NCBI GenBank assembly: GCA_015655015.1
Contig: JAATFV010000023.1
Span: forward strand, 1-64,000
Direction: 5' to 3'
Length of the DNA: 64,000 nucleotides
Origin: Chitinophagales bacterium
Lineage (GTDB): Bacteria; Bacteroidota; Bacteroidia; Chitinophagales; Chitinophagaceae
A model generated the notes under the pieces. The model was not told where the DNA came from and made no database searches. It was given only the letters and a program-made list of their open reading frames with translations. Of this stretch, positions 45,153-53,559 are shown one piece after another; the stretch's first letter is position 1, and the number at the start of each line of letters is the position of its first letter. A program made the translations under genes and the position numbers.

Positions 45153-45983
45153 TCAGTTCTTCCTGAACTCAGAAGGGTTGACCCCTTTCTGCTTGCGGAA
45201 GAATTTATTCAGATGGCTTTCGTCGGCAAAGCCTAATTCATCGACGATTTCGGATATACGCATCGTACTGTGCAGCAGCCGGTTTTCAATAAGCTTCGTC
45301 TTATAGATGGCGATATAGTCCTGCATGGTCTTCCCCGTATTTTTTTTGAAATAACGCCCCAGGTAGCTGATGGAGATCCCGAATTGATGGCTCAGGCTTT
45401 CTGCTTTTATAAGTTCGGGATGATAGATATTGGCCTGGATATATTGAAGGATATCCAGCGCCTTTTCTTCTTTATCATCGCTATATTTTTCAGGGAGGTT
45501 CTTTTCGATATTCCTGGCGACGATGACGATCAGCGCATTCACCAAAGCCAGGGTCAGCTTGTCCCAGCAGTTATCCCGGTTGATCTGTTCGCGGATCATG
45601 GAGTCGATGATCGACTTGACCAGCGGTTTATCGGTTTCATTCTTCAAAAGGGTGCCCGGGACCTGTTTGGCACTGTACAGCAGGAATTCCAGGCGCTGGA
45701 TATTGTCCTTAACGATCCCGTTGGACTTCAGGTAGATATCATTAAAACGCAGAAAAAAGAATTCGGTAGTGGTATCTATCTTGAAATCATGCAGGTCCTC
45801 CGGACTCAACAGGAACATATCCCCGGGACGATAGCTGACCTTATTATCATTGACGCAATGCCGTCCATCACCCCCAAGAACATACACCAATTCAAAAAAA
45901 GCGTTCTGTTTAGCCCTTTTTGGATATTCATTCATCGTTTCCACCGTAATGGAATATGGTTCGTACAATTGTTCTCTTATCAT
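45153..45983 (-). CDS. AraC-family transcriptional regulator
   Basis: I start at the ATG at 45983 (276 residues). The N-terminal half (about 1-150) is an AraC-type cupin binding domain, with the pattern FFELVYVLGGDGRHCVNDNK, YRPGDMFLLSPEDLHDFKI. The C-terminal ~100 residues hold two helix-turn-helix motifs: HQFGISISYLGRYFKKNTGK (about 200-220) and ISEIVDELGFADESHLNKFF (about 245-265), ending KQKGVNPSEFRKN. It has no close regulated gene on its strand. The cupin suggests response to a small ligand, possibly a sugar, but no target is evident. Confidence 0.9.
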   Translation of the reverse strand: MIREQLYEPYSITVETMNEYPKRAKQNAFFELVYVLGGDGRHCVNDNKVSYRPGDMFLLSPEDLHDFKIDTTTEFFFLRFNDIYLKSNGIVKDNIQRLEFLLYSAKQVPGTLLKNETDKPLVKSIIDSMIREQINRDNCWDKLTLALVNALIVIVARNIEKNLPEKYSDDKEEKALDILQYIQANIYHPELIKAESLSHQFGISISYLGRYFKKNTGKTMQDYIAIYKTKLIENRLLHSTMRISEIVDELGFADESHLNKFFRKQKGVNPSEFRKN

Positions 45984-46085
45984 ACTTCCAAAGGTACGAA
46001 AAAGGAAGAATTGTACAAATAAATGACGCGAAACTGGAGGTTGTCCCAAAGTGACAGGATTTCCTGTGCATCTCTTAAACAAGAA

Positions 46086-46111
46086 ACCCGCTGGGTCAGA
46101 GCGGGTTAATG
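46086..46111 (-). terminator. Terminator-like hairpin without an obvious upstream gene
   Basis: AACCCGCT and AGCGGGTT form an 8-bp stem with a CTGACCC-type loop; on the minus strand TTTCTTGTTT follows. Minus-strand transcripts reaching it would have to come from the repeat region at 46165-46355 or beyond, where no clear gene is seen. Confidence 0.5.
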
Positions 46112-46749
46112 CGTTCACTGTAATCAAAGCACGTAACAGGAAGTATGCACAGGCCTTTCATAGAGTACGGATCGGTTTCAAGGGTACGGATCGGGTTTCA
46201 GGGTACGGTCAGGATTCTTAGGGTACGATCGGGTTTTCAGAGTACGGTCAGGATTCTTAGGATTTGGTCGGGTTTCAAGGTTTGGTTGTTTTCAAGGTTT
46301 GGACACGTTTTCAAGGCTTGGACAGGTTTTCTCAGGGTACGGATTTCTTAGTTACAGTTTTCAGATCTCGGATTAAAAAAGGGCACAATTACTTTCCGAT
46401 ACAAAGATGCGAAGAAATCGATCCGTGACCCAACTTTCACCTGTCTGGTTTATATCTTTGCTCAGTAAACTTACCAGCCCTTAGGCACAAACCCCTACCA
46501 TTGAGTATTACCCGAAGTTATAACACGTAGTTTTACGATACGATAACTATTGAACAAGGATCCCATTCCCGGGGTCAACATAAAAATCCAGGTAATTGCT
46601 ATGCCTCCCTGTTCCACCGAAAGATCGATATACTCTCCCGCCGTTTTGGGAATAATAATCAAGTTCTCCGTATCGGGTAGGTATTTCTCCCTCCCGGGTG
46701 TATGACAATTTCATGACAATGTTAATTTGCCGACATAAATCTTACGTAC
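46112..46749. other. Intergenic region: tandem repeat, then no clear gene
   Basis: The first half is the degenerate 19-bp repeat listed separately. The second half (46380-46735) shows protein-like minus-strand frames (for example one with IIIPKTAGEYIDLSVEQGG and another starting MKLSYTREGEIPTRYGELDY) but neither is long (about 55-65 codons) nor recognised. It could be a decayed gene. I see no tRNA. Confidence 0.45.
46165..46355. repeat. Degenerate 19-bp tandem repeat, about ten copies
   Basis: Units such as CGGATCGGGTTTCAGGGTA, CGGTCAGGATTCTTAGGGTA and GGACAGGTTTTCTCAGGGTA follow one another with unit length 17-21 bases. Spacers are absent, so it is not a CRISPR. It lies between the AraC-family gene and the haem locus. 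Confidence 0.75.
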
Positions 46750-47079
46750 ATGAACCATCATTTTGTTGCGATCAATTACATCTCCTGCACGCCGGATTAC
46801 CGGTCACGGTTTGAAGAGCTCTTTACTTCCCGCGCCCATGCCATCGATACCATGCCTGGCTTTATCAATATGCATGTCCTGAAGCCGGCAGGAGAAGGAG
46901 AAGATTATCTTATCGTCAGCTATTGGGAGACGGAGGCTGCGTTCAGGGACTGGACAGGATCGGAAGCCTTTCGGGCCGGCCACAAAAGGGGATTTGAAGA
47001 TCTCGCCAGGGCAAGACAGGAAGGCCGGCCGGCCCCCATGTCCAGCAGTTTTAAAACGTACCAGGTCATCAGTTTATGA
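46750..47079 (+). CDS. IsdG/HmoB-like heme-degrading monooxygenase (ABM fold)
   Basis: The 109-residue protein is a single antibiotic-biosynthesis-monooxygenase (ABM) domain: HHFVAINYISCTPDYRSRFE, a middle MPGFINMHVLKPAGEGEDYL and the YWETEAAFRDWTGSEAFRAG block. The residues Asn9, Trp67 and His77 match the positions of the catalytic Asn-Trp-His set of IsdG/HmoB enzymes, which open haem to release iron. It is cytoplasmic. It is the first gene of a haem locus: the stop overlaps the following 44-codon gene by four bases (ATGA), and a TonB receptor and a HmuY-like protein follow. Confidence 0.85.
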   Translation: MNHHFVAINYISCTPDYRSRFEELFTSRAHAIDTMPGFINMHVLKPAGEGEDYLIVSYWETEAAFRDWTGSEAFRAGHKRGFEDLARARQEGRPAPMSSSFKTYQVISL

Positions 47080-47210
47080 AAAGGAATTCCACGCCTTCTC
47101 CAAAGCTGCTCAAATGGCTCAGGCGACTGGGTTTCTGGGGTTTTCTTTTCTTCCTGGTCAAAGGATTGTTATGGCTGGTCTTTTTTTGCTGGATAGGTAA
47201 AAGGTTGTAA
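47076..47210 (+). CDS. Small single-pass membrane peptide (44 residues)
   Basis: From ATG at 47076 the frame gives 44 residues: a basic N-terminal half (MKRNSTPSPKLLKWLRRLGF) and an aromatic hydrophobic helix (FWGFLFFLVKGLLWLVFFCW), ending IGKRL. The start overlaps the stop of the monooxygenase as ATGA, indicating translational coupling, and the stop is 102 bases before the receptor gene. Tiny positively charged single-helix peptides of this shape recur in Bacteroidota. Function is unknown; a role at the inner membrane in haem handling is suggested only by position. Confidence 0.7.
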   Translation: MKRNSTPSPKLLKWLRRLGFWGFLFFLVKGLLWLVFFCWIGKRL

Positions 47211-47239
47211 AAAGTTCCCTGGCGGGTAGTTATTTTTCC

Positions 47240-47272
47240 GTATCGGGTTCTTACACACGGGGATCTTTGCGT
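47240..47272 (+). promoter_or_regulatory. Possible promoter of the haem receptor gene
   Basis: GGGATCTTTGC ends about 40 bases before the chosen start, resembling the Bacteroidota -7 box (TAnnTTTG, one mismatch). The -33 element is not clear. Confidence 0.3.
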
Positions 47273-47312
47273 GATAGAAACAAATGCACAATTACCAAAT
47301 CCCTTTTCCCCG

Positions 47313-49454
47313 ATGCGCGCTTGTATAAACGGGTTGTTATCCCTTACCCTTGTCCTATGGGTAAACGTACTGCCGGCGCAAAGTGATTCGACACCGGCGA
47401 AGAAACCATTACAGGCTGTGACTGTATACGGCAGACGGGGAGGAGAGACGACAGACAATGTTATCCGGCCGGGCCTGATCGCCATGCCGGTGACTATCAT
47501 CGACCGTAAAACGATAGAGCGGATGGGTAGCCGCCGCCTGGATGAAGTGCTGCGGGAGCAGCCCGGGCTCGCCGTAGTTAGCGACCTGGGAGCGGGTAAC
47601 CGTGCCGTTGGCCTGCAAATGCAGGGGTTCAGCTCGGAGTATATCACCATACTTATTGACGGCCAGCCAATGGCCGGGCGCAGCAGCGGCAACTTTGACC
47701 TTTCCCGTATCAGCGTGGCGAATATCGAGCGGATCGAAATTATAAAAGGCGCCTCTTCCAGCCTTTATGGCAGCGAGGCGCTGGGGGGAGTGGTGAATAT
47801 CATCACCCGCCAGCATATCACGCAAGCGCAGGCGTCCCTGGGCGCTCTTTATGGCACTAACCACACCCTGGATGTTACGACGGAGCTCGCATCGCCCTTT
47901 GCAAACGATAAGGGCGCCGCCTGGCTTTCCGGCAACTATTACCGCACAGATGGTTTTAATGTCAATCCTTATCTTGAAAAAGGCAGCCAGACAGCCCCGC
48001 CTTATAACAGCCTCAGCCTGCAGGGAAGAGGCCGATACGCTTTGAACAGTCTCAGCACGCTCAATGTCTCCGGGCGTCTGGCGGAGCGTAGTTCCATCAT
48101 GACCCGCGATTATGGCGCCCTGCCCAGCAAGGACCGACTGAAAGAGAGCGATGCCAACGGGATGGTCTCCCTCGACCATCATTTTACCGGCGGGCTGCGG
48201 TTGATAACCCGTTATTATTTCACCCGGTACAAGTCTGCGCAGGAAACTTATCTGCTGGCGAATGATCATACCCTGCAAAGCGATAATTACACCGAGTACG
48301 ACCACCGGGCAGAGATGCAGGCTTCCCTGGATCGCTGGCAAAAGAAACTATCCCTGATCGCAGGCTCCGGGGCGGAGTACCAGGTCCTTTCTACGGATAC
48401 CAACGGATCCGGCGGGCATCGCTACAACTATTTTGCCTTTGTGCAAGGCAGCCTCAGTCCCTGGAAAACTTTCAATCTCATGGCCGGCCTGCGGTACGAC
48501 GGAAACAGCCAGTATGGAGGTAAATTAAATCCCAGCCTGGGCCTGCGTTATTCGCCGGCGGACTGGCTGACCTTTAAGGCAGCGGCGGGCAAGGGATATA
48601 AGGCCCCGTCTTACCGGGAGTCTTACCAGGTCTTTACCAATGTCATGCAGGGATACACGGTAGTCGGCGCCAATGTATTTCCAAAAGGGCTGGCACAGCT
48701 GACAGATGCCGGCCTGATCGCACAGGTGTGGCCGTTGGCGGCACAGGTAGCTCCCCTGAAAGCAGAGACTTCCACTTCTTACAACATGGGGTTTTCCCTG
48801 AAGCCATACGCCCGGCTGGAGCTGAATTTCAATGCTTTTTACAATGCTATCAGCAATCTTATCAATACGCAGCAGGTGGGTATCAAGACCAATGGCTCCC
48901 AGTTATTCTCTTACCTCAATGTCGCCCGTGTTGATACAAAGGGCCTTGAGGCCGGTTTTTCTTTTCAGCCAGTTAGCGGGCTGATCCTCACCGGATCCTA
49001 TCAGCTGCTCTATGCCAGGGACCGGGCAGTAATTGACTCCATCCGCACCCATTCCCCGCGTTATGCCACCGTAAGAAGCTCTCCTGTTATCCGGGCTTCC
49101 AAGGAAAAGGACTATTTCGGGCTGCCGGGCAGGAGCCGCCATATGGCGAACGTCCAGGCCTTTTATGCGATCAGGCCCTGGGGGCTGGATGTATCCCTGC
49201 GGGGCAGCTACCGGGGTAAGTACGGTTTCCTGGACACCGATAACAACGGCTTCATCGATCCGTATGATGTGTTCGTGAAAGGTTATATGCTGGTCAACGC
49301 CTCTCTGCAGAAAAGGATCTGCCGGAACAGGCTTACCCTGCAGCTGACCCTGGACAATGCTTTTAACCATACGGACTACCTGATGCCCGCCCAGCCGGGC
49401 CGCATGCTGCTGGCAGGCCTTACCTGGAACTTCCAAACTCATTCCGACAAATAA
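47313..49454 (+). CDS. TonB-dependent outer-membrane receptor, HmuR-like
   Basis: I use the ATG at 47313 (713 residues), which starts a signal peptide (MRACINGLLSLTLVLWVNVL, cleaved near LPAQ). A TonB-box-like KPLQAVTVYGRRG precedes the plug (about 45-150, MGSRRLDEVLREQPGLAVVS, RIEIIKGASSSLYGSEALGG, VVNIITR). The remaining ~550 residues form the 22-strand barrel, ending in a Phe-rich terminal strand (LLAGLTWNFQTHSD). Classic siderophore/haem receptor layout without STN or SusD partner. With a HmuY-like lipoprotein and a haem-degrading enzyme next door, haem is the likely substrate. The GTG at 47271 is a less likely start. Confidence 0.9.
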   Translation: MRACINGLLSLTLVLWVNVLPAQSDSTPAKKPLQAVTVYGRRGGETTDNVIRPGLIAMPVTIIDRKTIERMGSRRLDEVLREQPGLAVVSDLGAGNRAVGLQMQGFSSEYITILIDGQPMAGRSSGNFDLSRISVANIERIEIIKGASSSLYGSEALGGVVNIITRQHITQAQASLGALYGTNHTLDVTTELASPFANDKGAAWLSGNYYRTDGFNVNPYLEKGSQTAPPYNSLSLQGRGRYALNSLSTLNVSGRLAERSSIMTRDYGALPSKDRLKESDANGMVSLDHHFTGGLRLITRYYFTRYKSAQETYLLANDHTLQSDNYTEYDHRAEMQASLDRWQKKLSLIAGSGAEYQVLSTDTNGSGGHRYNYFAFVQGSLSPWKTFNLMAGLRYDGNSQYGGKLNPSLGLRYSPADWLTFKAAAGKGYKAPSYRESYQVFTNVMQGYTVVGANVFPKGLAQLTDAGLIAQVWPLAAQVAPLKAETSTSYNMGFSLKPYARLELNFNAFYNAISNLINTQQVGIKTNGSQLFSYLNVARVDTKGLEAGFSFQPVSGLILTGSYQLLYARDRAVIDSIRTHSPRYATVRSSPVIRASKEKDYFGLPGRSRHMANVQAFYAIRPWGLDVSLRGSYRGKYGFLDTDNNGFIDPYDVFVKGYMLVNASLQKRICRNRLTLQLTLDNAFNHTDYLMPAQPGRMLLAGLTWNFQTHSDK

Positions 49455-49465
49455 AAAAAGATATC

Positions 49466-50146
49466 ATGAAAAAATTATATTGTTTACGCAACCAACGATT
49501 TGCCGCGCTGATCGCCGCCCTGTCCTTTTTCTTTATGTCCTGTTCCAAAAATAATGAGCAGCCCGCCGCCAGCGACGGCCTGAGCATCACTGTCACGGAC
49601 CTGATGGGGGATACCTCGGCTACCATGGCCGTGGGGGCTGCCAGTTTTATGACCCTGTATTTTAGCTTTGCCGCCAACGGCAAGGTGGAGATCGGCGACC
49701 AGGATAAACCTACCCTAAAATGGGACCTGGCCTTTACCGGTCCCTATAACTCCGAAGTATATGTCAACAGCGGGAATTATCAGTACAATCCCGGATATGG
49801 CGGCCCCGGAAAAGGAGCGGTCATTCAGCTCGACACTCCCTATGAACAGGTAACAGATGCCCCGGCCGATACGGATTTCGATGCCTCCACCGTGACAAAG
49901 ATCGGCTGGGATGCCGGTAACGGCCAGGGCTGGTTCTTTTACTCCCTGGATAATCATATTGCCGTTCCCGTCAAGAACCGGACCTTCCTGTTGCGTACCG
50001 CAGAAGGGAAATATGCGAAGCTGGAGCTCCTGAATGTATACAAAGGGAATCCCCCGGTAGTGACAGATCTTTTCTGGCCTGCCCCTTATTTCACTTTCCG
50101 GTATTTTGTCCAGATGGATGGCAGCCATAACCTGAAAACGATATAA
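49466..50146 (+). CDS. HmuY-family heme-binding lipoprotein
   Basis: The 226-residue protein has a lipoprotein signal (residues 10-27, AALIAALSFFFMSC, Cys27). It follows the HmuY pattern: TLKWDLAFTGPYNSEVYVNS, a Gly-rich NPGYGGPGKGAVIQLDTPYE, VTKIGWDAGNGQGWFFYS, the central FLLRTAEGKYAKLELLNVYK strands, and the C-terminal signature APYFTFRYFVQMDGSHNL. HmuY captures haem at the cell surface and passes it to the HmuR receptor. It follows the receptor by 11 bases. The axial histidine ligands of Porphyromonas HmuY cannot be assigned reliably here. Confidence 0.85.
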   Translation: MKKLYCLRNQRFAALIAALSFFFMSCSKNNEQPAASDGLSITVTDLMGDTSATMAVGAASFMTLYFSFAANGKVEIGDQDKPTLKWDLAFTGPYNSEVYVNSGNYQYNPGYGGPGKGAVIQLDTPYEQVTDAPADTDFDASTVTKIGWDAGNGQGWFFYSLDNHIAVPVKNRTFLLRTAEGKYAKLELLNVYKGNPPVVTDLFWPAPYFTFRYFVQMDGSHNLKTI

Positions 50147-50274
50147 TAATTTCAGGTGGCTGATTATCGGATCCCGGACATTAGTTCCGTTCGGATGAAG
50201 GAATCGAATTCAATTCCTTTGAGACCAGGTTGGTGAAGTTTTTCCATAGACCCGGTAATTTTTTATCATCAGAT

Positions 50275-51432
50275 TCAGGGAGTGAACTTCAGACAGGAAG
50301 GCGATGGCACAGCCAGCTCTTCGCCCGTAACATGCAACAACCCAGTCTCCCGGTCGACGCGGAATATCACAATATTATTACTGACCTGGTTAGCCACCAG
50401 CAGGAAATGCCCCGAAGGGTCCAGCGTGAAATTCCGGGGCTCTTTACCAAGAACGGATTGATAACCTACCGTGCGTAATATCCCTGTTGCCGTATCGATG
50501 GAGAAGATCGTGATCGAATTCTCCGATCCGCGATTGGATACATACAGGAACCGGCCATCCGGAGAGACATGGATATCCGCACCCGCGAATGGTCCTTTAG
50601 TATCCGCGACATGCGAGGAGATCCGTTGCAGAGAGTCGAGCTTTCCGCTCTCGGGGTGATACCGGTATACATCCACGTTACCACCCATCTCCTCTGCGAG
50701 GTATGCATATTTTCCATTGGGGTGAAAAGTAAGATGCCGGGGCCCGCTGCCGGGTATAGCAGCGACATCTCCTGCCATTTGCAGCAATGCACGGCCTTGC
50801 GCTGTATCTCCCCATCGATAGATCGTGATCTTATCCGTTCCCAGGTCCTGCACATAGAGATACCGCTCATCCGGCGGGAATACCACCGAATGCACATGTG
50901 ACTTTGCCTGGCGGACTGTATCGATGCTGTGACCCGTATGCTGTATATTCTGCCGGTAAGGCAGCAGGCTCCCATCTGGCTGGATCGGGAAAGCCGACAG
51001 GGTGCCGCCGGTGTACATTCCCATCACCGCCCAGCGACCTGAAGAATGCACAGAGACATACACGGGGTTATCGCCGCCGCTGGGTTGTTTATTGACCAGG
51101 TGCAGGGCGCCATTCTCACGATCAAAAGAAAAAGCGCTGATGCTGCCGGCGCCCAGCATTCGGGAATCCGTGCAGGCATAGACATGTTTCCCATCCGGCG
51201 CCACAGCGAGGTAAGAAGGGTTCACGACGCCCTCCGTATGGCTCAGCAAAGCCGCATGACCTGTGGCCGCATCCCACCGGTATACATAGATCCCCTTGCT
51301 GCCGGTACTGTCCTTGGGTGGATCAGCTGTATTGCTGCCCAGATTGGTGTAGGTGCCGGCAAAAAGATAATAGGACTGCGAAGAGCCCGCCAGGGCGGAC
51401 AAAAGGAGGAACAGACAGATCAGCGTACGCAT
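50275..51432 (-). CDS. Lactonase-type seven-bladed beta-propeller (6-phosphogluconolactonase-like)
   Basis: I use the ATG at 51432 (385 residues), which begins a signal peptide (RTLICLFLLLSALAGSSQS). The rest is a lactonase-family beta-propeller: LFAGTYTNLGSNTADPPKDS, then repeated blades with consensus HVYACTDS, VSPDGRFLYVSNRG and DPSGHFLLVANQVSNNIVIF. The family includes cytosolic Pgl of the pentose phosphate route, but this member is exported, so a periplasmic sugar lactone is more plausible. It sits 39 bases downstream of the DUF1080 gene on the same strand and probably shares its transcript. Confidence 0.85.
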   Translation of the reverse strand: MRTLICLFLLLSALAGSSQSYYLFAGTYTNLGSNTADPPKDSTGSKGIYVYRWDAATGHAALLSHTEGVVNPSYLAVAPDGKHVYACTDSRMLGAGSISAFSFDRENGALHLVNKQPSGGDNPVYVSVHSSGRWAVMGMYTGGTLSAFPIQPDGSLLPYRQNIQHTGHSIDTVRQAKSHVHSVVFPPDERYLYVQDLGTDKITIYRWGDTAQGRALLQMAGDVAAIPGSGPRHLTFHPNGKYAYLAEEMGGNVDVYRYHPESGKLDSLQRISSHVADTKGPFAGADIHVSPDGRFLYVSNRGSENSITIFSIDTATGILRTVGYQSVLGKEPRNFTLDPSGHFLLVANQVSNNIVIFRVDRETGLLHVTGEELAVPSPSCLKFTP

Positions 51433-51471
51433 AAAAAAAAATTGAACTTTCAAGGCCTGCCTGTCAGACGG

Positions 51472-52188
51472 TTACAGCATCCGGATCTTAATATTTCTCC
51501 ATGCGCTGGAGCCGGGATGCTGCTGTAAGGCAATCTTACCCCTGGCTACTTTCGCAAAGTTGCTGAAGCCGGCACTTTTGAATTTACTATTGGCCACCAT
51601 CTTATTCCATTCGTCGCTGCCTATCTGCCCGTCATAGGTTTGTATTCCATTGAGCCAGAAAGTAAGATGCCCTTTATTCTGTATCAGCCTGACATGATTC
51701 CATTCTCCGACCGGATTAGGTTTGGAAACGGTCGCATCTCCGGACATATCATACAGGCAGCCGGCGAGATGATTTTGTTTTTTATTATCTGAAGCGTCAA
51801 TATTGTCCAGCACCTGCATTTCCGGGCCGGTTAAATAGGTGGCATCATATTTCGGGTCTTCCTGAATGTCAAAAATGATCCCGCTGTTCCCGCCTTTAGA
51901 GATCTTCCATTCCAGGTTAAGCTCATAATTCTCGTACTCTTTATTGGTTACGATATCCCCGCCGCCGCTTTGAGGCTGGGATGGATCAAAAATGATCGCC
52001 CCGTCTTTCACCTGCCATTTTGATCCTACCGTATCTCTCAGATAGGTATGCCAGCCCCGGGTGGTTTTACCGTCAAACAATAATTCCCAGCCTTCTTTCT
52101 TTTCTTTCCTGGTAAGCGTATTGGGTTGTTGAGCCATACCTGCACATCCTAACAGGACTAAAACCGTAAAGAACAGTGTCTTCTTCAT
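51472..52188 (-). CDS. DUF1080 (3-keto-disaccharide hydrolase-type) secreted protein
   Basis: The 238-residue protein has a signal peptide (1-19, TVLVLLGCAGMAQQ; Cys15 could be a lipobox). The DUF1080 lectin-like beta-sandwich follows: KKEGWELLFDGKTTRGWHTY, then YENYELNLEWKISKGGNSGI and PVGEWNHVRLIQNKGHLTFW with the final GKIALQQHPGSSAWRNIKIR. Family members hydrolyse 3-keto-glycosides or bind glycans. It is followed by the lactonase-type propeller, so the pair may process oxidised sugars outside the cytoplasm. Confidence 0.88.
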   Translation of the reverse strand: MKKTLFFTVLVLLGCAGMAQQPNTLTRKEKKEGWELLFDGKTTRGWHTYLRDTVGSKWQVKDGAIIFDPSQPQSGGGDIVTNKEYENYELNLEWKISKGGNSGIIFDIQEDPKYDATYLTGPEMQVLDNIDASDNKKQNHLAGCLYDMSGDATVSKPNPVGEWNHVRLIQNKGHLTFWLNGIQTYDGQIGSDEWNKMVANSKFKSAGFSNFAKVARGKIALQQHPGSSAWRNIKIRML

Positions 52189-52276
52189 TAATTTGAATTT
52201 TGAAAGACCTAAGGTAATGAAATATTACACAGCCTCTTTACTAAGGTAAAAATGCGTTAAATTACCGCAAAAATGT

Positions 52277-53113
52277 ATGGACAGGCGTAAATTCGTAAAA
52301 TCGTCATTCCTGTCGGGTTCTGTACTCGGCGGCTTAATCCCATTTTCAAATTCAGCAGCCTTCGTGGAAAATAATAAAAGTAAAAAACAGCAGTGGTACG
52401 AACTCCGGACCTATATCTTTGCCGATGAGGCCCAGCAGCAGCTGACGAACGCCTACCTGGAGCAGGCCTGCCTGCCCGCCCTCAACCGTGCAGGTGTGAT
52501 AAATGTCGGCGTTTTTTCCGAATGGTTTCCGCCTGCTGCGGCCGATTCCAGTGCCGCCCCATCCAATGGACCCGGCAAAATGTTCCTCCTGATCCCGTTC
52601 GATTCCATCGACTCCTTTGCAGCGATCAATGGCAGGTTGACCGGTGATGCCGCCTACCAGAAGAGCGGGGAAGCCTATTTATCAGCCCCGGCGGCCAATC
52701 CTGCCTACGAACGCATCGAAAGCTCTCTGCTCCGGGCGTTCCTGCATATGCCCCTGATCGAAGTGCCGGAAAAGAAGGAGCGCCTCTTCGAGCTCCGATG
52801 TTATGAAAGTCCTACCGAGTCCGCGGGCCAAAAGAAAATAGAGATGTTCAATGATGCCGGTGAGATAGATATTTTTAAAAAGATAGGCGCCCGGCCCGTA
52901 TTCTTTGGTGAAACGATCATCGGAGAACGAAGACCTAACCTGACTTATATGCTTTGTTTCGATAATATGGAAGCGCATGATGTACACTGGACGGCTTTCA
53001 GAACGGACCCGGAATGGAAGAAAATCAGCGTTATGCCGGAGTATTCGGATGCAAGGCTGATCTCTAAGATTACGCGTACTTTTCTTAAGCCAGCGGGTTA
53101 TTCTCAGGTATAG
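52277..53113 (+). CDS. NIPSNAP-family protein with Tat-type leader
   Basis: The 278-residue protein begins MDRRKFVKSSFLSGSVLGGL, a twin-arginine leader (DRRKF). Two NIPSNAP-like ferredoxin-fold domains follow: QWYELRTYIFADEAQQQLTN (about 40-145) and LFELRCYESPTESAGQKKIE (about 170-275), with the second ending SVMPEYSDARLISKITRTFL. These proteins are common in Bacteroidota carbohydrate regions but have no established activity. It is divergent from the DUF1080/lactonase pair with about 90 bases between starts, which suggests shared regulation. Confidence 0.88.
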   Translation: MDRRKFVKSSFLSGSVLGGLIPFSNSAAFVENNKSKKQQWYELRTYIFADEAQQQLTNAYLEQACLPALNRAGVINVGVFSEWFPPAAADSSAAPSNGPGKMFLLIPFDSIDSFAAINGRLTGDAAYQKSGEAYLSAPAANPAYERIESSLLRAFLHMPLIEVPEKKERLFELRCYESPTESAGQKKIEMFNDAGEIDIFKKIGARPVFFGETIIGERRPNLTYMLCFDNMEAHDVHWTAFRTDPEWKKISVMPEYSDARLISKITRTFLKPAGYSQV

Positions 53114-53559
53114 ATTTGTAAGGCAACTGGAGATGATATTCATTGTTTTCAGGTAATTATATAATAGATAAAAGGCCATGGGTTCAAGTTTCCATATTAG
53201 ATTGGTTCAAGTTTTTTTTCATTTTCCCGCAGCTTAGGAGGTTTAGGGATGTTAGCAGCCATGGAATTATTCGCCTCAATACGGTATTGATTTCTATACC
53301 AACGCGCGTGCGTTTACCATGTTGGCGATGGAGTCATAGGCGATCCGTTCGTGCCACAGCGCACCTTTTCGTGTGCTTGCGTATGCTTTATACTATTATA
53401 AATATGCAAAGACGAATGAAGGTACTTTTTATAGACCTAAATGCAGCCGATGCCATTGACTTTCTTCTAATTCCTGCTCCTGGCTCTGCTCTAGCGAACA
53501 TCTTTCACGGATAGCTTCCGGCAGGTACTGCTTCCCCAGGCTTTCTCCTGTAAAAAATC
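53114..53559. other. Intergenic region, no supported gene
   Basis: I see no recognised gene. A short minus-strand frame near 53290-53400 (containing YASTRKGALWHERIAYDSIA and a stop in sight) looks protein-like but has no start or family. The DNA is more AT-rich and repetitive in composition than the flanking genes; the AAA ATPase ends at 53560. Confidence 0.4.

Noticed and set aside
46145-46351. Plus-strand 68-codon frame through the 19-bp repeat
   Set aside because: The repeated peptide comes from the DNA repeat itself; unit lengths vary so the frame is not maintained by selection.
46165-46355. CRISPR array
   Set aside because: The units follow directly without unique spacers and are only 17-21 bases and degenerate; no cas genes are near.
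53143-53514. Plus-strand 123-codon frame after the NIPSNAP gene
   Set aside because: No signal, domain or sensible composition, and it starts only a short way past the upstream gene.
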